Source of the DNA: Edaphochlamys debaryana
Taxonomy: Eukaryota; Chlorophyta; Chlorophyceae; Chlamydomonadales
Assembly (NCBI GenBank): GCA_016858145.1
Contig: JAEHOE010000007.1
Location: 558,001-622,000 of the forward strand
Direction: 5' to 3'
DNA: 64,000 nt
Shown: piece by piece, positions 42,718-55,409 of the stretch
How the letters are laid out: the number at the start of each line of letters is the position of its first letter
How positions within the stretch are numbered: position 1 is the first letter of the stretch
The notes under the pieces: generated by a model
Databases searched by the model: none
What the model saw: the letters and a program-made list of their open reading frames with translations, nothing else
Told to the model about the DNA's origin: nothing
Position numbers and translations under genes: made by a program

Positions 42718-45533
42718 CTACGACGGCGCGCCCTCCTCCTCGCTGGCCTGTAGCAGGAACTGGATGACCGCCACCTTGTTGCTGTTGATCAGCCGCTGTA
42801 CGGAGGGTACCGTACAGGCCGTACGGGGGACGAGCACGGTAGGTTGGTGTGGATCAAGGGCCGTTCAGCGGCGCCCGCAGACTCAGGACCCTGCTTCCCC
42901 GGTCCGCTACTCAACCCCCTCTCGAGCAGGTTTGATTAGATCATGGGCCCCCGCCCCTCCCGCCCTCAACGCTCCACCGCACCACTTCGCCCCGTCGGCC
43001 CACCGTTGCGCCAGACCACCCCTACGCCTCCCACCCCACCCCGCTCCTCCCACCCCTCTGCCCGCCCCCCCCCACCTGTGACTCGAACAGAGCCGAGGGC
43101 TGGTCCCCCGCCAGCCCCCTGCCCCCCGGCTGCGGGTCCAGCCCCAGCATGTGGGTGATCTTGAGGATGCCGTTGGCGTCGATGGAGACCTGGGGGCGGG
43201 GTGGGGTCGGGTGGGGGGTGGGGTGGGGTCGGGGTGGGGTCGGGGTGGGGTGGGAGGAAGAAAGGGGTGGGGTGCGGGGCGGGGGGAAGATAGGGATGTG
43301 ATGGGGGGTTGGGGTTTGAGGGTGAGGTGGGGGACGGCGGGTAAGCATCGGGGCAAGGCGGGGAGGCGGGGACGAGGCCTAGGCTGGTCACGCCGGGCCG
43401 CGGGCCGCGCAGATCAGGCCCCGAGCCTCCCCCCGAGCCCCGTGGGGACAGTGTTCGTACATTTTGCGTCGCGCAAGTAGAGCGGATGTGTGCTGACCCT
43501 GATCAGTGATTGCTAAAGTACACCCAAAGCAGCAAAAAGCGAGAACCCGGCTGAAACGGGCGTACCCCGAACATAGAGGGGATGTGTGTGTGGGGGGGGG
43601 GTGGGGGGTGGAGGAGAGGTTTGGCATGGACACAAGGCGGGGGGCAGCGTGCCCCGCAGGCCAGGCCCCGGGTGCAAAGAGACACCCCGCCACAGGCCCC
43701 CGCCTGGGCCTCCACGGCCTCCACCCCATCCCCCCTGCCCCGCCCCCACACCCCTTCTCCGGCCCCACCTTTGTGGAGATTGCCGCGCAGTCCCTGGGGT
43801 TAGGCAGGTTGCAGCAGGCCAGCTTGATGTGGCGGTACTTGTAGCTGAAGCGGACCTGGGGGGGCGGGGGAGGGGCGGGGGGGGGGCACGGGGTGTGCGG
43901 TTGGTGCCAAGCGGGGCGGTGCGTTGCGGGGAGCGCGATGTGGGTCGGGTTGCGCGCTTGTATTCGGCCTGCCGTACAACCGTACTACCCGCCTGCCGTA
44001 CCTCGGGCTGGGTGCAGTGGAAGCCAGAGACACGGTTGCTGGGGATCTCCACCTGCGGAGCGGGGCGGAACAACGAGGAGGAAGAGCTCTGACCTCACAG
44101 ACCTACAATGCCCGCCTTCCACATGAGCCTCCGACCCCCCCCCCCCGTCAACCCCCCCCCCCCCCGTCAAGGCCCCATCCCCCGGCATCCCCCGTCAATT
44201 CCTCCGTCTCCCTCCCCCCCGCCCCCCCACCTCCAGCACGCCGTGCCCCGCCGACGCCAGCACCAGGCGCTGCGGGTCCTGCTGCAGCCGCACCTCCACC
44301 GCCCCCCCGGGCCACTCCAGGTCGTCGATTGCCTCCTTGAGGAGGAAGCCTGGGGGCGGGGGGTGGGGGGGCCGGTGGCTTTTATTATGAGATGGAAGGG
44401 GGGGTGAATGGGATGAGCTAAGGCAGGTTACGCAGCGATTGGCCGGTGCGCTTGCCCGGGCACAAGAGGGAGGAGGCGGGCTGCACCCCCACGCCCCTAC
44501 CCCACGCCCCTGCACTCGCGGCGCTTACCCGGGCACAGGAAGGACGACGTGGGCTCCACCCAGTGGTCCTGCATGTCCACCACACTGCGCGGCTCCAGGC
44601 TGGCGATGCGGGCCCACGTGCACACGGCGCCCGGGCCCAGGCCCCCGCCGCCGTACGCACCGCCCAGGCCGCTGGCGCGCTGGCCTGGGCCCGTGCCGGC
44701 CGTGATGTCCGTCATTCTATGGTGGAGGAGGAAGGGGAGAGGGAAAGAGGGGGGGAAGGGGGTCGGGAAGGAGGTGGGAGGGGTGGTGGATTAGGGGCAG
44801 AAGGGGGTAACGGCATGTGGGTCGGGGGTGGAGGGGCTGCCCGGGGCTCCTGGAACGCCCTGGCACCATGGTGTCTATTTGCGACCAGCATGGCAGAATT
44901 ACAACTGCGTCCCGAGGCGGCTCATCCCCTTTCTGCGGGCCGCTCTCACTCGCAGACCAGCTCCGCCTGGGGCCCGGGGTAGTGCGCCGTCATGGGGGCG
45001 GAGGCGGAGGCAAACACCGCCAGCGTGTCCAGGAGCAGCTGCAGCTGGATGCCGAACTCATGGTACACCCCGGAAGCGCACGTGTAGCGCGAGAAGAGCT
45101 GCGGGAAGGTGGCATGAGGGGAGTATGTTGCAGGGCCGGTGGGCGTGGGATGGGCGGTGGCCGCAGCGCAGGCGTGGGGACGGAGGGGGCATGGTGGCTG
45201 GGGAGGATGGGCGTGTTGCGCGCACCTCGGGCTTGAAGAGGAGATTGCTCTGCAGCGCTTTCGAGTCATCCTCCCAAAGGAAGCTCACGCCTTCTGTATG
45301 TATCTGTACGGTGCAGGTCTGCACGCGAGGCAATTCCTTTGGCATCAGCGCAGTTCAGGGCAACGCGGGCACGAAACAATTCAGGCATCGCGGACCTGTT
45401 TGTTGCTCGCCCGTAAGCATTGCAAAGCCGCGGCAAAGCTCTTGACGTTGGAAATGCCGAGGGAGACGACCTGGCTCTCCTCGGCTCCAGCCTCCGGAGG
45501 CCCCTCCGAAACGGCACCGTCTACCCTTGACAT
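42718..45533 (-). CDS. RAD1: Checkpoint clamp subunit RAD1
   Basis: About nine exons. Exon 1 (45533-45396) starts MSRVDGAV and has VVSLGISNVKSFAAALQCLR. Exon 2 (45318-45226) has TEGVSFLWEDDSKALQSNLL, and exon 3 (45099-44951) has LFSRYTCASGVYHEFGIQLQ, then LLLDTLAVFA. A later exon (about 44351-44231) has FLLKEAIDDLEWPGGAVEVR. Then come VEIPSNRVSGFHCTQPEV, VRFSYKYRHIKLACCNLP, VSIDANGILKITHMLG, and the final RLINSNKVAVIQFLLQASEE with TAG at 42718. Order and spacing follow RAD1, the PCNA-like ring subunit that joins RAD9 and HUS1 in the 9-1-1 DNA-damage clamp in the nucleus. The segment at about 44714-44530 is glycine-rich and longer than in animal RAD1. Exon borders in the middle are approximate. 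Confidence 0.85.
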
Positions 45534-46314
45534 GAGATGTCGCTGAGGTACATGGGGTGGTTCCTACGTCTTGTGGTGGTGTGCCGGTCGGCAATTGGCG
45601 GGAGATAGGGCCCCGCTGATACTTTGCAGCGTCTGCGGTCAGATTTGGTTGTGTCTGGAAGTGCGTTGTGGGTGATGGTGTGGTGGGCAAAGGACAGGGG
45701 CATCAGGCCGATGATCGGGGCTGGACGTGGCATAGATCCCGCGCTCTTGCCAGGGGCTCTGGGCCGCCTGACTGGCGCCGCTTCCTCCCCCTCCTGAGTC
45801 CTTCCCTCCCAAGGCCGTCCCCGGTCATGTCTATCTGCATCCCCACTTGTGAGCGTGCCAATGCGAGGGCGAGCCAAATGCCTACCTGCGGCGTCTCGGG
45901 GCGTCTGGCGCCCGGCATCCCAAATCGGTTCAGGACGTACTCTGAACGTCTGAAGACGAAGCGCGCGTTGGCGATGGCATAGTCTCATACTTTGCATATG
46001 ATTCTGCGCAGCTTGATGGTGCTTCGCTGTGTCGGGGCCGCTCTCGGTCTGGAAAGTAAGCTGGAAACCGTCACGAGTGGTTGCCTGCGCGCCTGAGAGA
46101 GAAACGGTCTCCTCGACCACCTGCACCGGCGCAGCACAGTAGTAGAGCTTATGGGCAACACACCCCTACCCAAAGGTCGCGGTATCACACCACCACCACG
46201 CGACCACACTGCAGTGAAACGGCCGAAGATACTTGAGTTTTCCACTCTTCCACGTCCTGTGCCGCGCTTGTAAATCATGCCGACCTACTGGTTAGACGCG
46301 TAGACCGGCGCGCC
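45534..46314. other. Divergent promoter region, RAD1 and cyclase
   Basis: About 0.8 kb between the start codons of two divergent genes. No separate gene supported. Confidence 0.5.
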
Positions 46315-49300
46315 ATGTGGGCGCGGTCGCGAAGGGGCGAAGGGTCGCTGAGCGCGCGCTACGGCGACGACGCGCGCCCTACGTTGGTTGTGACACACCA
46401 GCCTGAGCAGTATGATAAGCTGGCCCAAGCGACCGATGGCGCCCGCGGAGAGTCGTGGCAGCATTGCTTGGGTGTCCGCTGGCAAAACGCGGCTGCCGAC
46501 CAGCTGATAGGAAATGCTGGGGCTGCTTGGTGCCTGGCGCGGCTGATCGGCCCCGTCCTGTTCGCGCGGCTTGTGCAAGCCATCGCGACTGGCACTCTCG
46601 CCACCCTCGCCGCTGCGTCCGTTGTGCTGGACATCACACCGCTTCCAGGCCAGACGAGCCGCAAGTCGCTGGCGCGGCGGTTTCTGTCCACCGGCTGCTT
46701 TCGGCCCGCACGGCTCAACCCCGACATCGGGGGCCAAGCCGCGCTCCTGCAGGTCCAGCTCCTGCCCAGCGACCAACAGTGGCAGCACTGCCCTCTCGAG
46801 CGCCTGCTCCTTCCGCCCTCCGCCGAGCCCAACGGCGCCTGCCCGACCGCCGCGACCTCGCTCCATGCGGATGCGAGGCACGGCCCCGCTGGCGGCAGCC
46901 ATGGCTGCGGGCATGGCATTGACAACGCCGTCCCAGCTTCGCCTCCCAACCCCGCTGCCAGCCCCGGCCTTGGCTCCAACCTCGACCCGCGCACGGCGAC
47001 GGCTGGTCCGGCCGCCCTGCTGCTCACCGCCTTCGCCTGGGGCGGCCTGCCCACCTGCGTCACACTGTTCACGGCGCAGGGGTGCGTGGCCGTCCAGAAC
47101 GCCGCCTCCGTCACCTACTTCGGACCCCGCACCCCCCCGGCGGCCGCGGAGCTGGGCCCTCCAAGAGTCCACACCAGCGCCGCTGCAGCCCCCGCCGGCG
47201 CCGATGCCGAGGCCCAGACTGCCGCCGCCGCCACCGCCCCCTTCCCCTTCCCCTTTCCCTTCCCTCTGGACGCCTTCCGGAGCACGGTCAACTACCTCCA
47301 CCTCCTGCCCTCGGCCTGCGACTCCCACGCGCCCTCCGGCCCGCCAGACCCTACCGCCCAGCGCGGCCACGGGCACGGCCCGGTCTCCTGGCCCGGCCCC
47401 GAGAGCGAGCCGCCACCCAGGGGGGGCGTGGGAGCCCGGGCCGCAGGGAGGGAGGGCCTGGAGGCAGCCGCAGGGGCCCTGGAGACTGTCGACCTGGAGG
47501 TGGCGTGTGGGCTCCGAGACGATGGACCATCCGTTGGCGCCGCCAAGGCCGACTTCAGGGGTATCCCCAGCGTGCTGTCGCTGCTGTTCTGTCTCGAGCC
47601 CGAGCGGCTGGGGCAGATGCTGGCGGCGACGCAGCTGCGGGGCCCGGTGCCGTCGGCGGAGGCCTGGGAAGGTGGGTGGGGGGTGGTTGGGCCTCGGCAG
47701 GCAGGGCCAGGGGACTCGTCGGACTGGAACGGGACGGACACCGGACTTGCACTGTCTTTGTGCACTTCAGCGTCCTCAAGCCCCTTCGTAAGTTTTGTCA
47801 AGCCCCTAAGCAAGATTGACTCCTTGCCCGCTTTCATTGGTCCTCGCAGGCATCGTGCGCGTTCCCGCCAGCCTCAACCCCCGCGTGCCGCCCACCTCCA
47901 ACCCGTCCGCTACCGCCAGCGGCGCCAACGGCCTCCCGACGACGATGGCGGCAGTGGCGGCAGACCTCACCGGCGTCGGGGCAGGAAAGGCCGACGCACC
48001 CCCATACCGGCAACCCCCTGTCGGCCCGCCACGACCCTCCGGGCCGATCGCTCCAACCGCACTCCCGCCTCGGCCCCAGCAACCAACCGCTCATGACGTG
48101 GAGGCCGTTTCAGGATCTGGATTCGGATCCAGCCCATTGGTCACAGCCCACGTGATGCAGGCGCATGGGCCCACATGGCAGCACCCGCCGCCGCTGCCGC
48201 CGCCACCTCCCGCCCTTGGCTTTCAGCGCCTGCTCCCCCACGCCTCCGGAGCGGACGCAAGGGGGGCCGGTGCAGACGCGGCCGCTCTCATACATGCGGA
48301 TGGCTCGGCTGGCGGAAGCGCCGCAGGGGCTCGCTCGCCAGCCGGTGCCGGAGCGGGGGCGTGCTGCCAACACACCGCTGCTGGCAGCGGCGGAGGTGAC
48401 GGTGACAGCCGCTGGACTGCCGTGGCGGCGGCGGCGGCGGCAGCCCCTCGGCCCTCCACCTGTGGCCGGCACGGCCCTGGCAGGAAGCACGGGCAGGGAC
48501 AGGATGGGTTGGAGGGGCCCAGCCGCGGGCATGCAAGCTTCTCCGCCGCACGCCCTCCCGCGCTGGGCCTGCTGGCGTACGCGCGGGCCAGCGGCGACGA
48601 CTGCGCGCCCGCATCCATCCTCATGCGGGCGGGGTCGGCGGCGGGGGCGGGGGCGGGGTCGAGGGCGGCCAGCCGCACACCGCCGAACGAGAGGACAGCC
48701 GCCTCAGGCGAACCTCAGCTCGTCGCCGCCGCCGCGCCTGCCGGGGCCGCCGCGGCGTCGCCCTGGCCTGTGGCGGGCCAGTCCGGCGGGGCGGCACTCC
48801 TGTTTGGAAGCGCGAGTGCGGGCGACGCGCGGCCGGCGAGGCCAACGGCGGCGGCGGTGGCGGCGGCGGCCCACTTGGCGGCGACACGCAGCGTCAGTCC
48901 ACCGAGGGTGCGCTCGCGGCAGGTGAGCCGCACAAAAGGGGGCCTGGAGGCTGCCTTTGCCCCAGGGCACAGCGGCTGTATGGAGCGCACGCGCGGCCGC
49001 ATGCACCGCCAACCCTTGCCCCCTGCTCCGGTCCCTGCCCTCACCGCACGCACCGCACGCACCGCGCGCACCTCAGGTCCGGCGCCACAGCTCGCTCCGC
49101 TTCACGTCCACCGACCCCATGGCCACATCCAGCTGGACGGTGAGCTGGCGTGTGCTGCGTGTGCTGTGCTGTGTGCTGTGCGCTGTGTGCTGTGCGCTGT
49201 GCGCTGTGCGCTGTGCGCTGTGCGCTGTGCGCTGCGTGCTGCATGTGCTGCGAAAGGGCTGCCACACCCCGGGGCACGGGCACTAAGCGGGGGGCGGCCA

Positions 49301-52300
49301 CGGCATCTGCTGGGCCCCCTGAGTCCTGGGGCTGCCCCGGCCTGCACGTGCCGTCCTGTCACCCGACCTCCCCCTCCCGCTCCCCCTCCCCCTGGCGTCG
49401 GCGCGATCCCGTTCAGCAACAAACACCCCCTCCCCCTCCCCCTCCCCCAGGTGGTCTTCCCCAGCAGCAGTCAGACCGACGCCTCCTCCTTCCAGGCCCA
49501 GGCCCCCCTCGCCGCCGTGCTGACGGACGCCTCCTCCGTACACCCCCTGGCCTCGGTCGCGCCATCACCGACCCACGTCACAAAACCACTGACAGACCCC
49601 TGGGCCGCCGCCACAGCCGGCCCCGTTCCCGCGGCCAGTCAGATAAGCTCCGGGCAGTCGGGCGCCTCGGCCCAAACGGACAAGAGCAGCGCTGCGGACA
49701 CGGACAAACTGACGCCGCTGATGGAGGCGGGCGGCTGGCGCGCGCCCCCGCTCTCGCGCCGCGGCCTCCTGGCACGCAGCTTCGACGCGGTCCGGCCCGC
49801 GCTGTCGCCTCCGCCGCCTCCGCCACACGGCCAGCCCCTGCCTTCCCCAGGCCTGGCGTCCCCGTTGGGGCCGGGCCGGCCGCTGTCGCTCGCCTCCCAG
49901 GCCCACACCGCTCTCCACCACCGCCACCTCATGCGGGGGGAGGCCCAGGCCCAGGCCCAGGCGGAGCCGCCCTTCTCCCGTCGCTCCAGCGCAGAGGTCC
50001 ACACGCGCTGCCAACAGCTGGCATCGCCCGGGGGCCGCACCCGGGATGGGTGCCTCTCCGCACCCCGCCATAGTGGCCACCCGGGCTCCGCTCACCCCCC
50101 CCACCGACCGCACACTGTCCACGCCTCGCCCCTTACGGGCCCCCACGCCTTCGAGCCGCCCCTCGCATCCCCGCCCCCGACGCCGATGTCGCCGGACAGC
50201 GCCGCAGCCGCAGCCGGTGCCATCCTGAGCGGATCTCACCAGCCGCTGGGATCCGCCCTTACCGCGGCGTACGCTTCCCACGGGAGCTCCCCGCGTCTGC
50301 TGCTCTTTGCTAGCTCCCTATCCAACGCCCGGCTGCCGCGTGCCCCCAGCGGCAGCCAGCACGGTCGCCGCTCCGTCGACGTGGTCAACGCATCGCTCGG
50401 TGCGTACGGCAAGTACGGCAGCGCGTACGGCAGTCGGCCCTCGTGCGCGGCGACGCCCGCCGCGGAGGCTCTGGCGGGGGTGGCGGGGGTCGCCGGGCTG
50501 TCGGTCGGGGATTCTGTGACCAGCCACGGCGCCGCGCCCCCAGCCCTGGAGGTCGTCAGCGTGTTTGCCACGGCGGGCGGCAGCCTGACCTCATGCAAGA
50601 CGCTTGAGAGCGGCGCCGGTCTCCGACTGGGGTTCGACTCCTTGGGCGGCGGCGGCAGCACGTCCACCGGCGACGGCGGGACGACGGCGCACGGCGGGGG
50701 GCAGGGCCCAGCGACGAGCTGCACCACCGCCGACACGTGCGCTCCATCGGAGGACGCACGCTGCCGTCAAGCCGCTCCGGCTCCGGAGCTGCACCAGGCA
50801 CCCGCCTCGGCTGCCGTCGCGGCCGGGGAACAGCAGGGGGCCCCAGCCGGGGCGGCAGTGCCGGGGGCCGGGCCGCCGCTGCCAGCCCAGAGCCCCGAGG
50901 AGGCGGGCTGGGCGTGGCACGAGGTGCGCGCCACGGCGCTGGTCGACCCGGGCAGCGGCGCTCGGTTCCTTGTGGTGATGCAGAAGGACGTGACGGCCAA
51001 GGTGGAGGCGGAGAGGCACATCGCGCAGGTGCGTGAGTGCGGCAAGGGGTGGGGGCATGAGGCCAGGCGGTTTTTTGTGCGCCTGCCGCTGTGGCCAAGC
51101 TGGATATATAGGAGCCTGCAGAAACTGTCGCTTAGGCAGACTGTCGCAGTTCTCAGTGCAGTGGCTTGCCCCTCTCCCGGTGTCACCCGGCCCTGCTCCC
51201 TGCACTGTACTATACCGCCCTCCAGGTCTCCGAGACGGAGCACCGCCTGCTGGAGCAGGTCTTCCCGCGCCACGTGCTGACGTACATGACGGAGGAGGGC
51301 ATCATGCAGCAGGCGCCGCCGCCGCCGCCCTGCGCCTCGCCGCCGGCGGGGCCGCTGACGCCGGTGCTGGCCGGCGAAGGATCGAGCGGCGCTGCTGCTT
51401 GCCTTGGAGGCGGCAGTGGCGGCAGCACTGGCGGCGGCGGTGGCGGCGGCGGCGGCAGCACTGGCGGCGGCGTCAGGCCGCAGTCCATGCCGGCGTCGCC
51501 CTGGCGGCCGTACGTGCGCGACTGCACCCGCCTGGCCACGTGGCACCCCATGGTCACGGTCCTGTTTGCAGACATCGAAGGTGGGCACGGGGTTTGGTTG
51601 TGGCGCCTCTTGCTTGAAGAGACTGCCCCCGGGGGGCGGCCTCAACCGAGTCAACGTGCGGCACATGAGAGTAACCGTGGCGCCGCCTCCCCCAGGCTTC
51701 ACGCCTATGTGTCGAGAGCTGCCGGCGGCCGTGGTCATGAGGTTCCTCAACGACCTCTTCGTGCGCTTCGACTCGCTGCTCGACGCGTACGGCGTCTACA
51801 AGGTGCGTGTCGCGGGCCCTGGATGGTTGCGCAGTCATCCGCGCCGGCGGGTAGAAAGTAAGGCTCCAACTGCGCCCTTGCCTCAAGCAGCCTGCATGGC
51901 AACCCCCTCTGCCTTGGCCTCTGCCCAGGTGGAGACCATTGGCGACTGCTACGTGGTGGCTGGCGGGCTGATCGCCGAGGACGCCGACGGCATGGCGGCG
52001 GTGCAGGAGGGCGGCCCATGGGACCCGCGTCAAGCGGACCAGGTCTTTACGTTCGGGCAGGTAGGCCCAGTGCCCTGGCGCGGTGGGGATTCGCTAGCTA
52101 GCCACCCCTTGGCCTGCTGCCTCGCTCGTGTGGGGGCTCGTGACTGGGGGCTCGTATGCCCCGGGCGGTGCGGCAACCAGCGCCAGGCAGGGCCAGTGGC
52201 AGCAGCTAGTCGTAATGACGCCCTGCCAGACCAGCCGTATGATTACCGGGTGGCGTCCATTCGTATGAGCACTGGACGTGAGGAACCGCGCACGCCCCAC

Positions 52301-52887
52301 GCGCCTCGTGACTCTGTATCAGGCTGAAGCTCGCCTTATGAAGTAAGCGCTTTGCTGCATGCATGCGTTACCCCCTACTCCTCCATCCAGGCCATGCTGC
52401 GTGCCGCCACCGCGGTGACGCTGCCCACCACGGGGGAGCCGGTGCGCATCCGCGTGGGCATCCACTCGGGGGCCGTGGTCAGCGGCGTGGTGGGCACACG
52501 GATGCCCCGCTTCTGCCTCTTCGGCGACACCATCAACACCGCCAGCCGCATGGAGAGCACGTCCCGCGCGGGCTGCATCCACGCCTCTAGCGACACGGTG
52601 CGGCCTGGACCGATGAGCGGGCGGTCGCGGGCGGGATGCGTTGGGGCCTGGGGTGATGAAAACACACCGCACCGTAACTAGCAGAGCACCCTAGCCGATA
52701 GCTAGAGGTTGATAGCGCCCCGTGCGTTTAGCAGCTTACTTGCTGCCGCTCCTGTCCCTGTCCTCTGCCCGTGCCGCAGTTTGGGCTGCTCTCGGGCGAC
52801 AAGCAGCAGCCCGGCTGGGCAGCCACGGGTGGCATCGAGGTCAAGGGCAAGGGCCTGATGGACACCTTCTTGTGGAGCGTGGAGTAG
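46315..52887 (+). CDS. PAS-type class III nucleotide cyclase, predicted guanylate cyclase
   Basis: My exons: 46315-47671, 47850-48922, 49077-49139, 49451-51028, 51226-51580, 51696-51802, 51929-52060, 52391-52597, 52780-52887. A PAS-like block starts at [13 protein letters not shown] (about 47090) and closes at [20 protein letters not shown] (about 50960), as in many algal cyclases. Between them lie over 1,000 Ala/Pro/Ser/Gly-rich residues. The catalytic domain has [12 protein letters not shown] (metal Asp 51571), [13 protein letters not shown] (metal Asp 51944), and [15 protein letters not shown] (Asn 52535, Arg 52547). The base-selecting positions are Glu 51932 and Cys 52514, the guanylate-cyclase pair rather than Lys/Asp of adenylate cyclases. 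It should act as a dimer making cGMP. No membrane segment is obvious in what I call the N-terminus, but the start may lie further upstream. Confidence 0.8.
49142..49250. repeat. GTGCTGTGCGCT microrepeat in cyclase intron
   Basis: Tandem imperfect 7-12-bp units of the type GTGCTGTGCGCTGTGCGCTG just after the donor of the 49077-49139 exon. Purely intronic; it makes chance open frames on both strands. Confidence 0.85.
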
Positions 52888-55409
52888 CCTGGCCCCACAC
52901 CGTCATCTGGGGGATTAGCCCCACACGTCGCCTGGGGGAGTAGCGCCACACCGTCATCTGGGGGATGCCCCCGCAGCGTCAGATCCAGGGCAGGTGCCGG
53001 TACTGCCCACTGAGACATGGCAAGCATTTATGTGCCGGTATTGCACAGAGGGGGTGTAGCCCCACACCGCTGCCCGGGTGCGGTATGCGCCCGCAAAGAG
53101 TCAGCATTGCATGGAGGGTGGGCTGGTGGCTGGGTTGTGATGAAGGATATCTATCTACCGGTACTGAGCTGCTGAGCTATTGAACGGATTGTGATAAGAG
53201 TTTATCTACTGATGTGCCGTACTTGAGAAACTGTGATCAGGCGCACTGGGGACTTGGGTGCCGGTGGGTTCATGCAGGGCGCTGTGGGAAGATTAACGCA
53301 ACGCAAGGCTGGCACTAAGAAGTGCAGCACGGCGAGTCTTTTGGGGGAAGGAGGAACGGGCGAGTCTTTTGGGGGAGGTCCTATGCTCTCGGAACCTGAT
53401 CCGGTCACTGCTCAGATTTCATGTCCGGCAACGCTAGATGAAGCCCTGCTGTGCGTATCGTTCGCCTGTTCGCCCCCGTTACCACCAAAATTTTACTCGA
53501 TCTGTGCTTGTGGCTGGAAGTATTAGTCATTGTCTCAGGAGAGCCTGCCAGGTTCTCTCGGTCGTTGCCTCAGGAGGGCGCACCAGTGTCCCTCGCTGCG
53601 CGTGGGCATCGAGTGTCTCCAGTTTTGTGCTTGTGGATCGGTAGCCTTGCTTACCCATGCTTGGTGACTACCACTTGATTTAGCCATTCGGCCTCACCAA
53701 AATTTATGCGCGCCCCTATGGCCATACCAGCCATATGGGCCGAGAGCTTAGTACCATGCTCGCACTTGCACTCGTCCTGTCCTTGTGAGTGCTTGTCTGT
53801 GAGTGCCGTCTGGGGGGCCCGTTTGGGTGCCATTGGCGGGCTGGGGGGGTGGATGTAAGTTCGCTCGCAGGTGGACGGGGTCTGGCTCCCAATCAAAGAT
53901 ACGCTTGCTGTTGCCTTGCGCGTGCCTGCGTAAGGAAGTGCACTTCCTCAAGTGAGACTGGCAGGTCTGGCGTGTGGTTGATTTTCATTTTCGGTTGGAG
54001 CCCATGGGAATGGGTCGCGTAGCAGATGGGTGGGGGGCTGAGCCCTCGTTTTTTGCCCCCGTGGGGGCGCCCCGCTTGTCATTTGAAAAGCTGAAGCTGG
54101 GTTCAGGCGAGAGTGGTGGGGGCGTACAGAAGTGTAAGGACGGGGGGCGGGCAGTGGATTGTCTAGGGGTACCGGTAGTGGCGGTGTTTGCGCGTGCTGC
54201 TGAAGGAAGTACTGGGCGTCGGTTGTGCTCGGTTGCCCCTGTTTGAGGCTCTGTATGGACGTCACAGGAGGCAGTTGCTTGAGGAAATGGGCATGCATGG
54301 GCTGATGGGCAGCACCGCCGACCAGGGTGCTGTAGTTGGGGGTGCTGTAGTTGGGGGTGCTGTAGTTGGGGGTGCTGTAGTAGGGTGATGTAGGGTGCAG
54401 TAGGGTGCTGTACGGTCCTGTAGGGGCGGGGGTGGGCCGATGTCGTGGACTGGTTGGCGTTGATGGGCGGGACCGAGCGTGCGTGTGTGGGTTGACGGAA
54501 GGAATAATGCTGTTCGGGGCGTGAGGCCGCTGCAACGCGGTGTGTCCTTTGGCCCCGGTATGACCCTGCTGGGGTGATATTTCCGGCCTGTGTGTTGGAG
54601 GCTTGGAGCCAGCCTTTGGCGCCCTGTGCGAAGGGCCTGCTGTACACCAACTGCTCCGTCCGAGGCAGGGAACAACGTGCAACGTGCAGGTAGAGGGGTA
54701 GAAGGTCAGAGACGGCGCCTAGCCCTCAGCGTAAACCCGCCATCAGCCGGGCTAGATCTCCAGCTCACGCAAAGTCCGCATATGGAATAACGTTGGGCAG
54801 GTTGCGCCGGCCTGGGGCGGGGCAGGGGGGTGGGGAAGGGGGCGAAACCATCCGTGGAGGCCAGATCGCGCCAAGTCGCGCTCGAAGCGGGCGGTTGACG
54901 CGGCCTGCGGGCCTGCCATGGAGACTGCCTTTGAGATACGTGGATTGAGTCTCCGAGTGCACGCGCTCTGGCCCGAGAGGTGTCGAATGCCAGCGAGGAA
55001 GCTGACTGTGCGCGAACAATGCGAGAACCCGAGAATCGCCGGGGCGCCTGCCGGGGCACACAGAGCCCGGTCGATGTGCTAGCAAGGTTAGGGGAGTGAA
55101 TCTGCTATACAGCGCTGCAGGCGAGAGGCTGTTCTACAGCAAGTCAACTCGGAACGCTTGCGGAGATGTCGCCTCCGGTCCTCGCGGTGAGCGCGCCCGG
55201 TAGCAGAAAGGTGATGGCTTGAAGCTCGGAGGCTGTCAACGCACGCGGCTCCGACACCTTCGCGCGACCGAACCCTAGGATGCGCATTCGCTGTTGCGCC
55301 GCGCGCTGAACTCGCCGCATTCGATGATTCACTCGTATCCAACACACAGTATGTGATTACGTCCTGTGACGGGCCCGTGCGCCTTCGCCCTAGCTCCCAA
55401 CTCCCGTGC
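52888..55409. other. Intergenic, minor tandem repeats only
   Basis: At 52893-52975 the phrase CCACACCGTCATCTGGGGGA recurs in variant form three times just after the cyclase stop. At 53335-53380 GGGCGAGTCTTTTGGGGG-like units repeat. At about 54327-54385 a 16-bp unit GGGGTGCTGTAGTTGG repeats about four times. No gene recognised. Confidence 0.5.
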
